DNA of 5,765 bases from Loktanella sp. Its GTDB lineage: Bacteria > Pseudomonadota > Alphaproteobacteria > Rhodobacterales > Rhodobacteraceae. Positions 1-5,765 of this stretch are shown in pieces; the stretch's first letter is position 1, and every line of letters begins with the position of its first letter. Below the pieces are notes generated by a model. That model saw only the letters and a list, made by a program, of their open reading frames with translations, was not told the DNA's origin and made no database searches. The stretch lies in NCBI GenBank assembly GCA_003551805.1, contig PUNR01000198.1:1-5765 (forward strand), in the 5' to 3' direction. The translations under genes and the position numbers were made by a program.

Positions 1-1
1 C

Positions 2-610
2 CCAGCACCCTCAACCCCCGAGCAGGATACCGCGCCTGCACCTGCCCCCCCCAGCTTTACCGCCACCCCCGAACCGCAAACCATTGATCTGGAGGCCGAG
101 CGCGCCGCAGCCTTTGCCGCAGGTCACGCGCAGGCGATGCAGGATCACGCGGCGAACATGGCCGCCGAAATCGCCGCCGCCCGTGCAGAGGCGGCAACAG
201 CTGTCGAGGCCGAGTTGAAAATCGCCGCCGAAACCTTTGGCAATCTCTTGAACAAACTGGGTCGGATTGAGGCCGATATGGTCACCACCCTTCAGACGAC
301 GATGGAACAATCCATCTGCCAGCTTGCCGCCGAACGTGCCGGGCAAAAGATCGACGAATTACCCCGCAATTTCCAGCGCCGCGTCGAAAAGCTGGTCAAG
401 GATATGGCTGACGCCGCCGACAGTCTGACCATCCGCCTGCATCCTGCGGATTTCATGGCGATCAAGCCGCATATCAAAGGGTTTTCGCCCTTGGCCACGG
501 CGCGCTTGTCGCCCGATCCGGGGTTGGGGCGGGGGGATCTCCGGTTGGTGATGGGGGATATCACCCTGTCTGATTGCATCGCGCCACGCACAGGTGGGGG
601 GTTGGCATGA
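2..610 (+). CDS. fliH: FliH, flagellar export ATPase regulator (5'-truncated by window)
   Basis: FliH binds the export ATPase FliI as a cytoplasmic dimer, restrains its activity and links it to the C-ring (family knowledge). The reading frame is open from base 2 with no start visible, so the N-terminus lies upstream; 202 residues are seen. They comprise a Pro/Ala/Thr-rich stretch (visible residues 1-25), a long Ala/Glu/Gln helix likely to be coiled coil (about 30-105), and a C-terminal globular part. The C-terminal part carries LTIRLHPADF (from about 142) and DPGLGRGDLRLVMGDITLSDCI, the FliH/HrpE-type ending that binds the FliI N-terminus. Sequence similarity alone would be weak, because FliH diverges quickly. 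The position directly before fliI, with a 4-nt ATGA overlap, makes the call firm. An internal ATG at 137 is not the start, since coding-like sequence continues upstream of it. Confidence 0.88.
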   Translation, partial: PAPSTPEQDTAPAPAPPSFTATPEPQTIDLEAERAAAFAAGHAQAMQDHAANMAAEIAAARAEAATAVEAELKIAAETFGNLLNKLGRIEADMVTTLQTTMEQSICQLAAERAGQKIDELPRNFQRRVEKLVKDMADAADSLTIRLHPADFMAIKPHIKGFSPLATARLSPDPGLGRGDLRLVMGDITLSDCIAPRTGGGLA

Positions 611-1944
611 ATGATCTGGCCCAAACCCTGTTGCGCGGGATCGCTGCAACCGCGACACCGCCCGCACCCAGCCATGCAGGGCGCGTGCTGCGCTATGACG
701 GGTTGATCGTGGAATGTGCGGGCTTTCCAGCCAGTCCCGGCACACGCTGCCTGATCGACACCGAAGACGGCGGTCAGACTAGCGGCGAAATTGTGGGTTT
801 TGCCCAAGGGCGCAATCTGTTGTTTCTGGATGAACCGGGGGCGCGGATCACCCATCACTGCATGGTGCATAAACAGGGCGGCGGTCATCAGGCGCTGGTG
901 GGTCAGGCGCTTTTGGGGCGGGTGATTGATGCCGAAGGGGCGGCGCTTGATCTATTGCCGCACCCTGACTGCGATACGACGATCGCGATGGCTGGCGCGC
1001 CGCAGAACCCGTTGCAGCGCGCGCCCGTTGACCGCCCGCTGGATGTGGGCGTGCGGCTGATAAATGCGGCGCTGACGGTGGGGCGCGGGCAAAGGCTGGG
1101 GATCATCGCAGGCTCTGGCGTGGGCAAATCTGTCCTGATCGAGATGATGACCCGCTATACCACCGCCGATGTGATTGTCGTGGGGCTGATCGGCGAACGC
1201 GCCCGTGAAGTGGGCGATTTCGTCGCCCGTGTGATGGTGGGGGCGAACAAGTCCAAAACCTGCGTTGTGGCGGTGCCTGCGGATCGGTCCCCGTTGTTGC
1301 GGCTGCGGGCAGCACATCGCGCCACAGCGATTGCAGAATATTTCCGCGATCAAGGCAAGGATGTGATGCTGATCATGGACAGCCTGACGCGGGTCGCCCA
1401 TGCAAGGCGCGAAATCGGGCTGGCCTTGGGTGAACAGCCCACGGCCAAAGGCTATCCGCCATCCGTCGTGTCGATGATCCCCGGCCTGATCGAACGCGCA
1501 GGGCCCGGTTTGCGCGGGCAAGGGTCGATCACCGCCTTTTACACTATTCTGGCCGATGGCGATGACACGACCAATGACCCGGTCGTCGATACCGCCCGCG
1601 CCATTCTTGACGGACATTTCGTGCTGTCGCGCGCGCAGGCGCAGATGGGGCTTTATCCAGCGATTGACCTACCGCAATCGGTCAGCCGCGTGATGAAGGA
1701 TATCACCAGCAAACACCATGGTCAGGCCGCCCGCCACCTGCGCCGCCTGATCGCCCTTTATACGGAGAACCGCGATATGATGCTGATGGGGGCCTATACG
1801 CCCGGACAAGACCCGCATCTGGACGAAGCCGTCCGTCTTTGGCCACAGATCGAGGCGTTCATTCGTCAGGACACCGACCAGAATGTCAGTCTTGATGACA
1901 GTATCGCCGCCCTTCTGGCGCTGACAGGCGAGGTGCAGGGATGA
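607..1944 (+). CDS. fliI: FliI, flagellum-specific export ATPase
   Basis: FliI is the cytoplasmic hexameric ATPase that, with FliH and FliJ, feeds substrates into the flagellar type III export gate. The protein is 445 residues, close to the usual 440-460. The Walker A loop is AGSGVGKS (168-175), the catalytic-glutamate motif is GERAREV (Glu197), and Walker B is DVMLIMDSLTR (252-262, Asp258). The family blocks KGYPPSVVSMIPGLIERAG (281-299), GSITAFYTILADGDD (306-320) and ARAILDGHFVLSR (330-342) follow. The N-terminal beta-barrel region spans about 25-90. I chose the ATG at 607 because it overlaps the fliH stop in ATGA and gives a normal N-terminus; the in-frame ATG at 574 would add 11 residues inside fliH. 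Oddities are Ala in place of the usual Gly in GERGREV, a GANKSKT segment where many homologues have a GPEGLxR-like loop, and an apparent one-residue insertion in GDDTTNDP. Translation is probably coupled to fliH. Confidence 0.97.
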   Translation: MNDLAQTLLRGIAATATPPAPSHAGRVLRYDGLIVECAGFPASPGTRCLIDTEDGGQTSGEIVGFAQGRNLLFLDEPGARITHHCMVHKQGGGHQALVGQALLGRVIDAEGAALDLLPHPDCDTTIAMAGAPQNPLQRAPVDRPLDVGVRLINAALTVGRGQRLGIIAGSGVGKSVLIEMMTRYTTADVIVVGLIGERAREVGDFVARVMVGANKSKTCVVAVPADRSPLLRLRAAHRATAIAEYFRDQGKDVMLIMDSLTRVAHARREIGLALGEQPTAKGYPPSVVSMIPGLIERAGPGLRGQGSITAFYTILADGDDTTNDPVVDTARAILDGHFVLSRAQAQMGLYPAIDLPQSVSRVMKDITSKHHGQAARHLRRLIALYTENRDMMLMGAYTPGQDPHLDEAVRLWPQIEAFIRQDTDQNVSLDDSIAALLALTGEVQG

Positions 1945-2384
1945 GCGCGCGGCGTTTGCGCATCCTGTCACTGATGGCCGGACAGGCCGCGCGCGACATC
2001 GGCCAGATCGGGGCAAGGCTGGGGCACTTGCGCCAGCAGGAAATGGCGCAGCATGATCTGGCCATGCGTCTGGATGATCTGATCGCGCAGACAGCCCAGC
2101 CTTTGCAAACCGCCACCAGCCGCGCGGGGTTGCAAAGCCAGCAAACACTGGCGCAGATGATGCTGGCGGAACGCGACAGGGTTGGCGCGGAACTCGCACA
2201 AATTGCCGGAGATTGCCGCGACCAGATCGCAGCGCTTGGCGCGCAGCACCAGCGCAAAAATGCGCTGTCCGACCGCGCCGAAACCGCACGCCAGCAGATC
2301 GCAGCAGAAAAAGCCGCCAAAGCCGAGGCATCAAGCCCCCCCGCGCGTTCCAATTTGGCATCATTCTTGCCTGATCTGTCCTGA
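1941..2384 (+). CDS. fliJ: FliJ, export ATPase central stalk / chaperone escort protein
   Basis: FliJ is a small antiparallel coiled-coil protein that sits in the FliI hexamer like a rotor shaft and contacts the FlhA export gate (family knowledge). The product is 147 residues, the usual size. It is almost entirely helical, rich in Gln, Ala, Arg and Leu, and has no membrane segment or catalytic motif. Heptad-like runs cover about 10-60 and 70-130, and the tail is Pro/Ser-containing. The start at 1941 overlaps the fliI stop (ATGA) and has GAGG at 1930-1933, 7 nt upstream. Identification rests on size, helical character and position after fliI; FliJ sequences are poorly conserved. The last codons contain a sigma-54-like promoter for the next gene. 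Confidence 0.87.
   Translation: MSARRLRILSLMAGQAARDIGQIGARLGHLRQQEMAQHDLAMRLDDLIAQTAQPLQTATSRAGLQSQQTLAQMMLAERDRVGAELAQIAGDCRDQIAALGAQHQRKNALSDRAETARQQIAAEKAAKAEASSPPARSNLASFLPDLS
2356..2370 (+). promoter_or_regulatory. Candidate sigma-54 (-24/-12) promoter for fliK
   Basis: The bases read TGGCATC-ATTC-TTGC, against the sigma-54 consensus TGGCACG-N4-TTGC. The -24 GG is at 2357-2358, the -12 GC at 2369-2370, and the spacing between them is exactly 10 nt. Only positions 6 and 7 of the -24 block differ. It lies in the last codons of fliJ. Transcription would be expected near 2381-2383, about 25 nt before the fliK ATG. The assignment is by motif only; no activator binding site was identified. 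Confidence 0.55.
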
Positions 2385-2407
2385 AACCCGATGCAACAGG
2401 CCCACCC

Positions 2408-3529
2408 ATGCAGATCCTGATGGCTCTTGATACGACACATGAAACAACCCAATCGAACGTGCTGCCCGCCTTGGGGGATGCAGATGATTTTGCGCAATTG
2501 TTTCACCATGCCCTGCCCAGTGCAGAGGCAGGACAGGTAGCAGACAAGAACACGCAGCCTGCCACCGATGCGACAGATACCGCGGCACAAACCTTGCCTG
2601 ACCTGCCTGTGGTTTCATCCAAAATCGCCCTGCCGGTTGCTGCAATCGTGCTGGCCGCGCCGACCGTTGCAGCAGGTCCGGTCGCAACATCCGCCCTGCA
2701 GCAGGAACCCGACAAAAAGGCGGTACCGACCACCGGAAACGCTAGCGACAGCGAAACACAGGCACCACAAGACGTGGCCGAAGACATACCACAACAGGAC
2801 GTCAACGACCTATCGATGCAGCAAAAAGAAACGCCACCTATCGTGCAAAGCGGCGTACCAGCCGCAATGCCTGCGCCAGATCCGGCAAGGGTTGATCCGG
2901 TCATGGCAGAGGCATCACAGCCAAGCCCCGCCGCGACCGCGACCACACCAGCAGACAAAACGCCCGCAACGCAATCAACAGACACGGCCGCACCACCAGC
3001 ACCGGCTGCGGCTGCGGCTGATGCCGTTACACCGGCCACCAACACGGCACCCCTGATAGCCGCCCCAATCACAGGGGCGGCGGAAACGTCAGAGGTAACG
3101 ATCCCCGAAAGGCTGGCACTTGATCGCCCCGGTTGGTCGGACAAGATGCTGGAGATCGCGCAGGCCATGGCCACGCGCGCCACCATGCAGGGACAGGCAC
3201 AGGTGCTGACCCTGACGCTGACGCCCGAAACACTGGGCCCCATGCAGATCAGGCTCGAGGTGATCGACGGACAGACCCATGTGCATATCGTTACTGAAAC
3301 CGCCGAAACCGCGCGGATCATGGCCGATGCGCAGCCGCGTCTACATGATCTGATGGCCCGCGCCGGGTTGGAAATGGCCACATCCACCACCACCAGCGAA
3401 GGGCGCAGCGGGCAGGACAGGCCGCAGCAAATACCCCAAGCAGGCGTTTCTGATGAAGCAGAAACATCTGAACCCATGCCGCAAACAGCACCGCGTGCCA
3501 CCCTTTCCCAATTCGATCTGATCGCCTGA
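2408..3529 (+). CDS. fliK: FliK, flagellar hook-length control protein
   Basis: FliK is a secreted molecular ruler: it measures hook length during export and then triggers FlhB to switch from hook to filament substrates. The protein is 373 residues. Residues 1 to about 235 are low-complexity, rich in Ala, Pro, Thr, Gln and Asp, with an Ala/Pro run around 195-205, as expected for the extended ruler part. The C-terminal Flg_hook domain spans about 255-335 and has the signature LTLTLTPETLGPMQIRLEV (267-285), then THVHIVTETAETARIMADAQPRL and a Gln/Ser-rich tail. The start at 2408 has AGG at 2398-2400, 7 nt upstream; the ATG at 2420 lacks a ribosome binding site. The 23-nt gap after fliJ breaks the overlapping pattern of fliHIJ and coincides with a sigma-54-like promoter. 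A long antisense open frame over this gene is a composition artefact. Confidence 0.93.
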   Translation: MQILMALDTTHETTQSNVLPALGDADDFAQLFHHALPSAEAGQVADKNTQPATDATDTAAQTLPDLPVVSSKIALPVAAIVLAAPTVAAGPVATSALQQEPDKKAVPTTGNASDSETQAPQDVAEDIPQQDVNDLSMQQKETPPIVQSGVPAAMPAPDPARVDPVMAEASQPSPAATATTPADKTPATQSTDTAAPPAPAAAAADAVTPATNTAPLIAAPITGAAETSEVTIPERLALDRPGWSDKMLEIAQAMATRATMQGQAQVLTLTLTPETLGPMQIRLEVIDGQTHVHIVTETAETARIMADAQPRLHDLMARAGLEMATSTTTSEGRSGQDRPQQIPQAGVSDEAETSEPMPQTAPRATLSQFDLIA

Positions 3530-3537
3530 GGTGACAA

Positions 3538-4095
3538 ATGACTGATGCATCGCTTCCCGATCTTGGCGCAAAACCCAAAGGCGGATTTCTGCGCAAGGCG
3601 ATCCGTTCGCTGATCCTTGCCATCCTGCTAGTCGGAGGTGGTTTTGGCGCGGGGATCTATTTTTCTGGCGGCGCGGCAGGTCCGGCTGATCAGGTTTTAC
3701 GGCTGCTTGAACAGGATCTGTTCAACGAAGGCGAACCACGCCAACGCGTGCCACGCGCCTTGCCAGAGACAGCGCAGTTTGAAACCAGCTACTACGCCTT
3801 TGCCGATACACTGACCACAAACCTGAAAGGGTCGCGTCGGTTCCTACAGGTCGGCATCGGCATTTCCACACAATATGATGCCGCCGTTCTGACCAATGTA
3901 GATAAACATCTGATGGCGCTGCGCTCTGACATGCTGGCCGTGATCAGCGGCTTTGGCGAAGAGGATATCACCGGCGAGGATGGCCGCCACAGGCTGGCCA
4001 CTGCGCTGATGGCCGCCATCAATGCGCGCCTTGAACAACTCGAAGGTTTCGGCGGCGTCGAGGATTTGTTTTTTTCTTCCTTCGTGCTGCAATAG
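3538..4095 (+). CDS. fliL: FliL, flagellar basal body-associated stator protein
   Basis: FliL is a single-pass inner-membrane protein whose periplasmic domain surrounds and supports the MotAB stator units. The product is 185 residues. It has a short cytoplasmic N-terminus with KPKGGFLRKAIR (12-23), a membrane segment at about 22-42 (SLILAILLVGGGFGAGIYF), and a periplasmic FliL domain. That domain includes RRFLQVGIGISTQYD (100-114), VDKHLMALRSDMLAVIS (121-137) and the hallmark ending VEDLFFSSFVLQ (174-185). A strong GAGGTGA ribosome binding site (3528-3534) overlaps the fliK stop and lies close to the start. Only 8 nt separate it from fliK and 10 nt from fliM, so all three are probably cotranscribed. 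The 3' end contains a run of seven T (4069-4075). Confidence 0.95.
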   Translation: MTDASLPDLGAKPKGGFLRKAIRSLILAILLVGGGFGAGIYFSGGAAGPADQVLRLLEQDLFNEGEPRQRVPRALPETAQFETSYYAFADTLTTNLKGSRRFLQVGIGISTQYDAAVLTNVDKHLMALRSDMLAVISGFGEEDITGEDGRHRLATALMAAINARLEQLEGFGGVEDLFFSSFVLQ

Positions 4096-4105
4096 GACGC
4101 AAACC

Positions 4106-5071
4106 ATGGCCAAAGGCACACGCAAACTGAATTCCAATGAAGTCGCAGCTCTTGTTGACGGGCTGCTGGATATGGAAAATGACAGCCTTGGCGGGGCCGA
4201 GGATCTTCCGGTTTTCAAATTCGGCAGCGACAATCTGTCCGTCATGGGCGATTATCACGGGCTGCGCATGGTGAACGAAAGGTTCTGCCGGCTGGCGCGT
4301 GCCGTCTTTTTACCATTCCTGCGGATGCAACCGCGCATTTCCGCGTTTCCGCCAGAGGTAAAGACATTTGCCGAATATTGCGACGGTCTGGAAAATTTCG
4401 TCAGCCTGACCACATCGCGCATGGATGAATTGCGCAGCACGCAACTTACGATGTTGCCGCCCGATTTTGTCTCTTTGCTGACCAATGCCTATTATGGCGG
4501 CAATATCGTTTATCTGGGCAGCAACCGCACCGAATTTACCGCCACCGAAAACCGATTGATCCATCTGGTTACAGATGGCCTGTTGCGCGCATTGGAAGCC
4601 GCTTGGCGTGATCTGTTGCCTTTGCAATTCACCCATCCGCTGCACGAAGATAATCTGCAATTCGCTACCTTCATCGGGGGCGAGGAAAAGGTGATCGCCT
4701 GTTCCTTTATCGTGCAATTGCCGGACGCCGACCCCGCCACGCTGGATCTGATCTATCCGTTGCAGGCGTTGAAGCCGATTGCGGCGCAGCTACGGTCGCG
4801 CACGCAATCCGATCTGGTGGCCGACGATCTGCGCTGGCGCGCCAATCTGGAAAAGGCGGTGCTGCAGGTACCGTTGACCGTGACCGGACGACTGGCCGAA
4901 CCCGATGTAGCTTTGTCGCTGCTGACATCCTTGCGCAAAGGCCAGATCGTGCCTGTCGATTTGTCACCACGGGCGCAATTGCTGGTCGCTGGCAAGCCGC
5001 TTTTCGACGCCGAACCCGGCGCGCTGCACGGGCGCGCGGCCTTTTCCCTGACACGCAAATTGCAAGGATGA
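4106..5071 (+). CDS. fliM: FliM, flagellar motor switch protein
   Basis: FliM forms the middle of the C-ring, binding CheY-P at its N-terminus, FliG through its central domain and FliN through its C-terminus. The product is 321 residues. The N-terminal LNSNEVAALVDGL (8-20) aligns with the CheY-binding LSQxEIDALL motif but is divergent. The central CheC-like domain (about 45-235) contains YYGGNIVYLGSNRTEFTATE (129-148), aligning with the family's GGxG...EFTxTE stretch. The C-terminal SpoA domain (about 247-317) carries LQVPLTVTGRLAEPDVALSLL and LRKGQIVPVDL. I chose the ATG at 4106 because AGGA (4094-4097) lies 8 nt upstream and the protein then begins at the CheY-binding motif. The in-frame ATG at 4022 would add 28 residues read from inside fliL. 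Translation probably continues into fliN, one base after the stop. Confidence 0.94.
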   Translation: MAKGTRKLNSNEVAALVDGLLDMENDSLGGAEDLPVFKFGSDNLSVMGDYHGLRMVNERFCRLARAVFLPFLRMQPRISAFPPEVKTFAEYCDGLENFVSLTTSRMDELRSTQLTMLPPDFVSLLTNAYYGGNIVYLGSNRTEFTATENRLIHLVTDGLLRALEAAWRDLLPLQFTHPLHEDNLQFATFIGGEEKVIACSFIVQLPDADPATLDLIYPLQALKPIAAQLRSRTQSDLVADDLRWRANLEKAVLQVPLTVTGRLAEPDVALSLLTSLRKGQIVPVDLSPRAQLLVAGKPLFDAEPGALHGRAAFSLTRKLQG

Positions 5072-5072
5072 C

Positions 5073-5387
5073 ATGATGGACACGCTTGACGACACCGAAT
5101 TGCCGCAAGAAGCCGCCCCCGGCGGTCTTGCCAATTCGTTGGGGCTATTGGCCAATATTCAGGTGCGCATGACAGTCGAGGTCGGCAGCAGCCAGATCAC
5201 GCTGCAAGACCTTTTGCGCCTGAACGAAGGGTCAGTGGTGGAACTGAACCGCTTGGCAGGTGATCCTTTGGATATTCTGGTCAACGGCACCCCCATCGCC
5301 AAAGGCGAGGTGGTAATCGTGGGCGAACAATTCGGCATCCGCTTTGGCGAAATCGTCGATCCGCAAAAACGGATCGAAAACATCTGA
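5073..5387 (+). CDS. fliN: FliN, flagellar motor switch protein
   Basis: FliN forms the base of the C-ring with FliM and helps dock the FliH-FliI export complex. The product is 104 residues: a short acidic N-terminus followed by one SpoA domain (about 27-100). The domain reads LANIQVRMTVEVGSSQITLQDLL, NEGSVVELNRLAGDPLDILVNG (51-72), and then IAKGEVVIVGEQFGIRFGEIV, very typical of FliN. Two consecutive ATG codons stand at 5073 and 5076. The AGGA at 5065-5068 lies 4 nt before the first and 7 nt before the second, so initiation at 5076 (103 residues) is at least as likely. Only one base separates it from the fliM stop, so the two switch subunits are probably translationally coupled. Confidence 0.96.
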   Translation: MMDTLDDTELPQEAAPGGLANSLGLLANIQVRMTVEVGSSQITLQDLLRLNEGSVVELNRLAGDPLDILVNGTPIAKGEVVIVGEQFGIRFGEIVDPQKRIENI

Positions 5388-5392
5388 TCAGT

Positions 5393-5438
5393 CCTTGGCA
5401 TGAAACCTGCAGCTTTTGCTGCAAGGATTTGCCAAAGG
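5393..5438 (+). other. Nested imperfect inverted repeat / hairpin covering the fliO ribosome binding site
   Basis: The 58-nt fliN-fliO gap contains two nested stems. The outer arm CCTTGGCA (5393-5400) pairs with TGCCAA-A-GG (5430-5438), with one bulged A. The inner arm CCTGCAGC (5406-5413) pairs with GCTGCA-A-GG (5418-5426), also with one bulged A, around a TTTT loop (5414-5417). The outer 3' arm contains the AAAGG of the likely fliO ribosome binding site (5434-5439), so RNA folding here could limit fliO translation. No T-run follows on either strand, so it is not an intrinsic terminator. It overlaps a sigma-54-like promoter, and part of the symmetry may come from that motif. Confidence 0.6.
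5396..5410 (+). promoter_or_regulatory. Candidate sigma-54 (-24/-12) promoter for fliO
   Basis: The bases read TGGCATG-AAAC-CTGC(A), against TGGCACG-N4-TTGC(A), with two mismatches. The -24 GG (5397-5398) and -12 GC (5409-5410) are intact with exact 10-nt spacing. The expected start of transcription is near 5421-5423, about 24 nt before the fliO ATG at 5446. It sits in the longest gap of the window. As I recall, R. sphaeroides fliO is transcribed from a sigma-54 (RpoN2) promoter, which would fit, but this was not checked. Confidence 0.55.
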
Positions 5439-5445
5439 ATGGATC

Positions 5446-5712
5446 ATGGACGTTGTCACCCCTGAACGATTGCTGGTGCTGCTGGCGTTTCTGGCCGTGC
5501 TGTTCGGCCTTTGGGCCGCAGCGCGTGTTTATGGCGCGCGGCTGCCGGGTATAAAACCGGGGCCTGCGGCCAAGATTGACATTGCGGCGGTCAAACCGCT
5601 GGGCGATGGCAGCCGCGCCATCCTGCTACAGGTCGCAGGGACCGAGGTGCTGGTACTGACCCAACGCCGCGCGGCCCCTTGCATTTTGCATCTGACAAAG
5701 GTGCAGCCATGA
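5446..5712 (+). CDS. fliO: FliO, flagellar export apparatus membrane protein
   Basis: FliO is a small inner-membrane protein that helps assemble or stabilise the FliP pentamer of the export gate. The product is 88 residues, at the short end for the family (the enterobacterial protein is about 120). One membrane segment lies near the N-terminus (about 8-27, RLLVLLAFLAVLFGLWAAA). The cytoplasmic domain has the FliO pattern AKIDIAAVKPLGDGSRAILLQVAGTEVLVL (42-71). I chose the ATG at 5446 because AAAGGA (5434-5439) lies 6 nt upstream. A TTG at 5416 is in frame but would place the start inside the inverted repeat, with no ribosome binding site. The stop overlaps the fliP start as ATGA. Position between fliN and fliP supports the call. 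Confidence 0.9.
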   Translation: MDVVTPERLLVLLAFLAVLFGLWAAARVYGARLPGIKPGPAAKIDIAAVKPLGDGSRAILLQVAGTEVLVLTQRRAAPCILHLTKVQP

Positions 5713-5765
5713 TCCGCGCCCTGCCCTTTGCCCTTTTTGCGCTGCTGGCCCTGCCCTTGCCCGCC
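5709..5765 (+). CDS. fliP: FliP, export gate protein (N-terminal 19 codons only)
   Basis: FliP forms, with FliQ and FliR, the membrane channel of the flagellar export gate. Only MIRALPFALFALLALPLPA is visible before the window ends. It is a basic residue followed by a hydrophobic stretch and a possible signal-peptidase site, matching the cleavable signal sequence known for FliP. The ATG overlaps the fliO stop in ATGA, and AAAGG (5697-5701) lies 7 nt upstream. The identity rests mainly on gene order (fliO followed by fliP) and on the signal-like start. Confidence 0.8.
   Translation, partial: MIRALPFALFALLALPLPA

Noticed and set aside
574..606. 11-codon N-terminal extension of FliI
   Set aside because: It lies inside fliH coding sequence, and the ATG at 607 makes the usual ATGA overlap with the fliH stop.
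292..888. Antisense open frame across fliH and fliI
   Set aside because: It lies opposite well-supported coding sequence, has no recognisable motif and no plausible start context; it is a GC-rich shadow frame.
2568..3056. Alternative + strand frame within fliK
   Set aside because: It is a His/Arg/Pro/Gln-rich shadow of the low-complexity fliK ruler region, without a start signal or domain.
2503..3537. Long antisense open frame (344 codons) opposite fliK
   Set aside because: Its product is a Ser/Ala/Gly/Val/Cys-rich composition with no domain. It exists because fliK uses few T-starting triplets in the complementary frame. The + strand has a clear Flg_hook domain.
4022..4105. 28-codon N-terminal extension of FliM
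   Set aside because: It reads out of frame through the FliL C-terminus, gives a Cys-rich leader unlike FliM, and has a worse start context than the ATG at 4106 with AGGA upstream.
5384..5391. Palindrome CTGATCAG at the fliN stop as an operator
   Set aside because: The same 8-mer occurs inside fliL (3686-3693); it is short and probably coincidental, and it is too close to the -24 element for an enhancer site.
5393..5438. Intrinsic terminator after fliN
   Set aside because: The inverted repeat has no T-run after it in either direction, and the operon continues with fliO and fliP.
5416..5445. TTG start giving a 98-residue FliO
   Set aside because: TTG at 5416 falls in the hairpin loop with no ribosome binding site; the ATG at 5446 has AAAGGA at good spacing and directly precedes the membrane segment.

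Overview
The window is one uninterrupted stretch of a flagellar export and switch operon, with every gene on the + strand: fliH (5' end outside the window), fliI, fliJ, fliK, fliL, fliM, fliN, fliO and the first 19 codons of fliP. The host is most likely an alphaproteobacterium, probably a Rhodobacteraceae/roseobacter-like species. The basis is GC-rich, Ala- and Gln-rich coding sequence, the style of the FliI, FliL and FliM proteins, and the regulatory motifs described below. That assignment is inference. The gene order is the fliHIJ-KLMNOP order known from enterobacteria and from the fla1-type set of Rhodobacter sphaeroides, not the scattered arrangement of Caulobacter or rhizobia.

Layout: 2-610 fliH, 607-1944 fliI and 1941-2384 fliJ are joined by 4-nt ATGA overlaps and encode the soluble ATPase complex of the flagellar type III export apparatus. 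2408-3529 is fliK (hook-length ruler), 3538-4095 fliL (stator-associated membrane protein), 4106-5071 fliM and 5073-5387 fliN (C-ring switch proteins). 5446-5712 fliO and 5709-end fliP encode membrane parts of the export gate. Together the genes supply export energy and chaperoning (FliH/I/J), substrate switching (FliK), torque and switching (FliL/M/N) and the export channel (FliO/P).

Only two junctions have gaps above 10 nt: fliJ-fliK (23 nt) and fliN-fliO (58 nt). Each carries a sequence fitting the sigma-54 -24/-12 consensus with exact GG-N10-GC spacing, 36-38 nt before the next start codon. This suggests the operon is split into three transcriptional blocks (HIJ, KLMN, OP...). The fliN-fliO gap also holds a long nested inverted repeat that includes the fliO ribosome binding site.

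I found no mobile element, CRISPR, tRNA/rRNA or undescribed system. The genes are a recognisable flagellar set, and the points of interest are regulatory architecture and a few divergent motifs. No intergenic stretch exceeds 300 bases.
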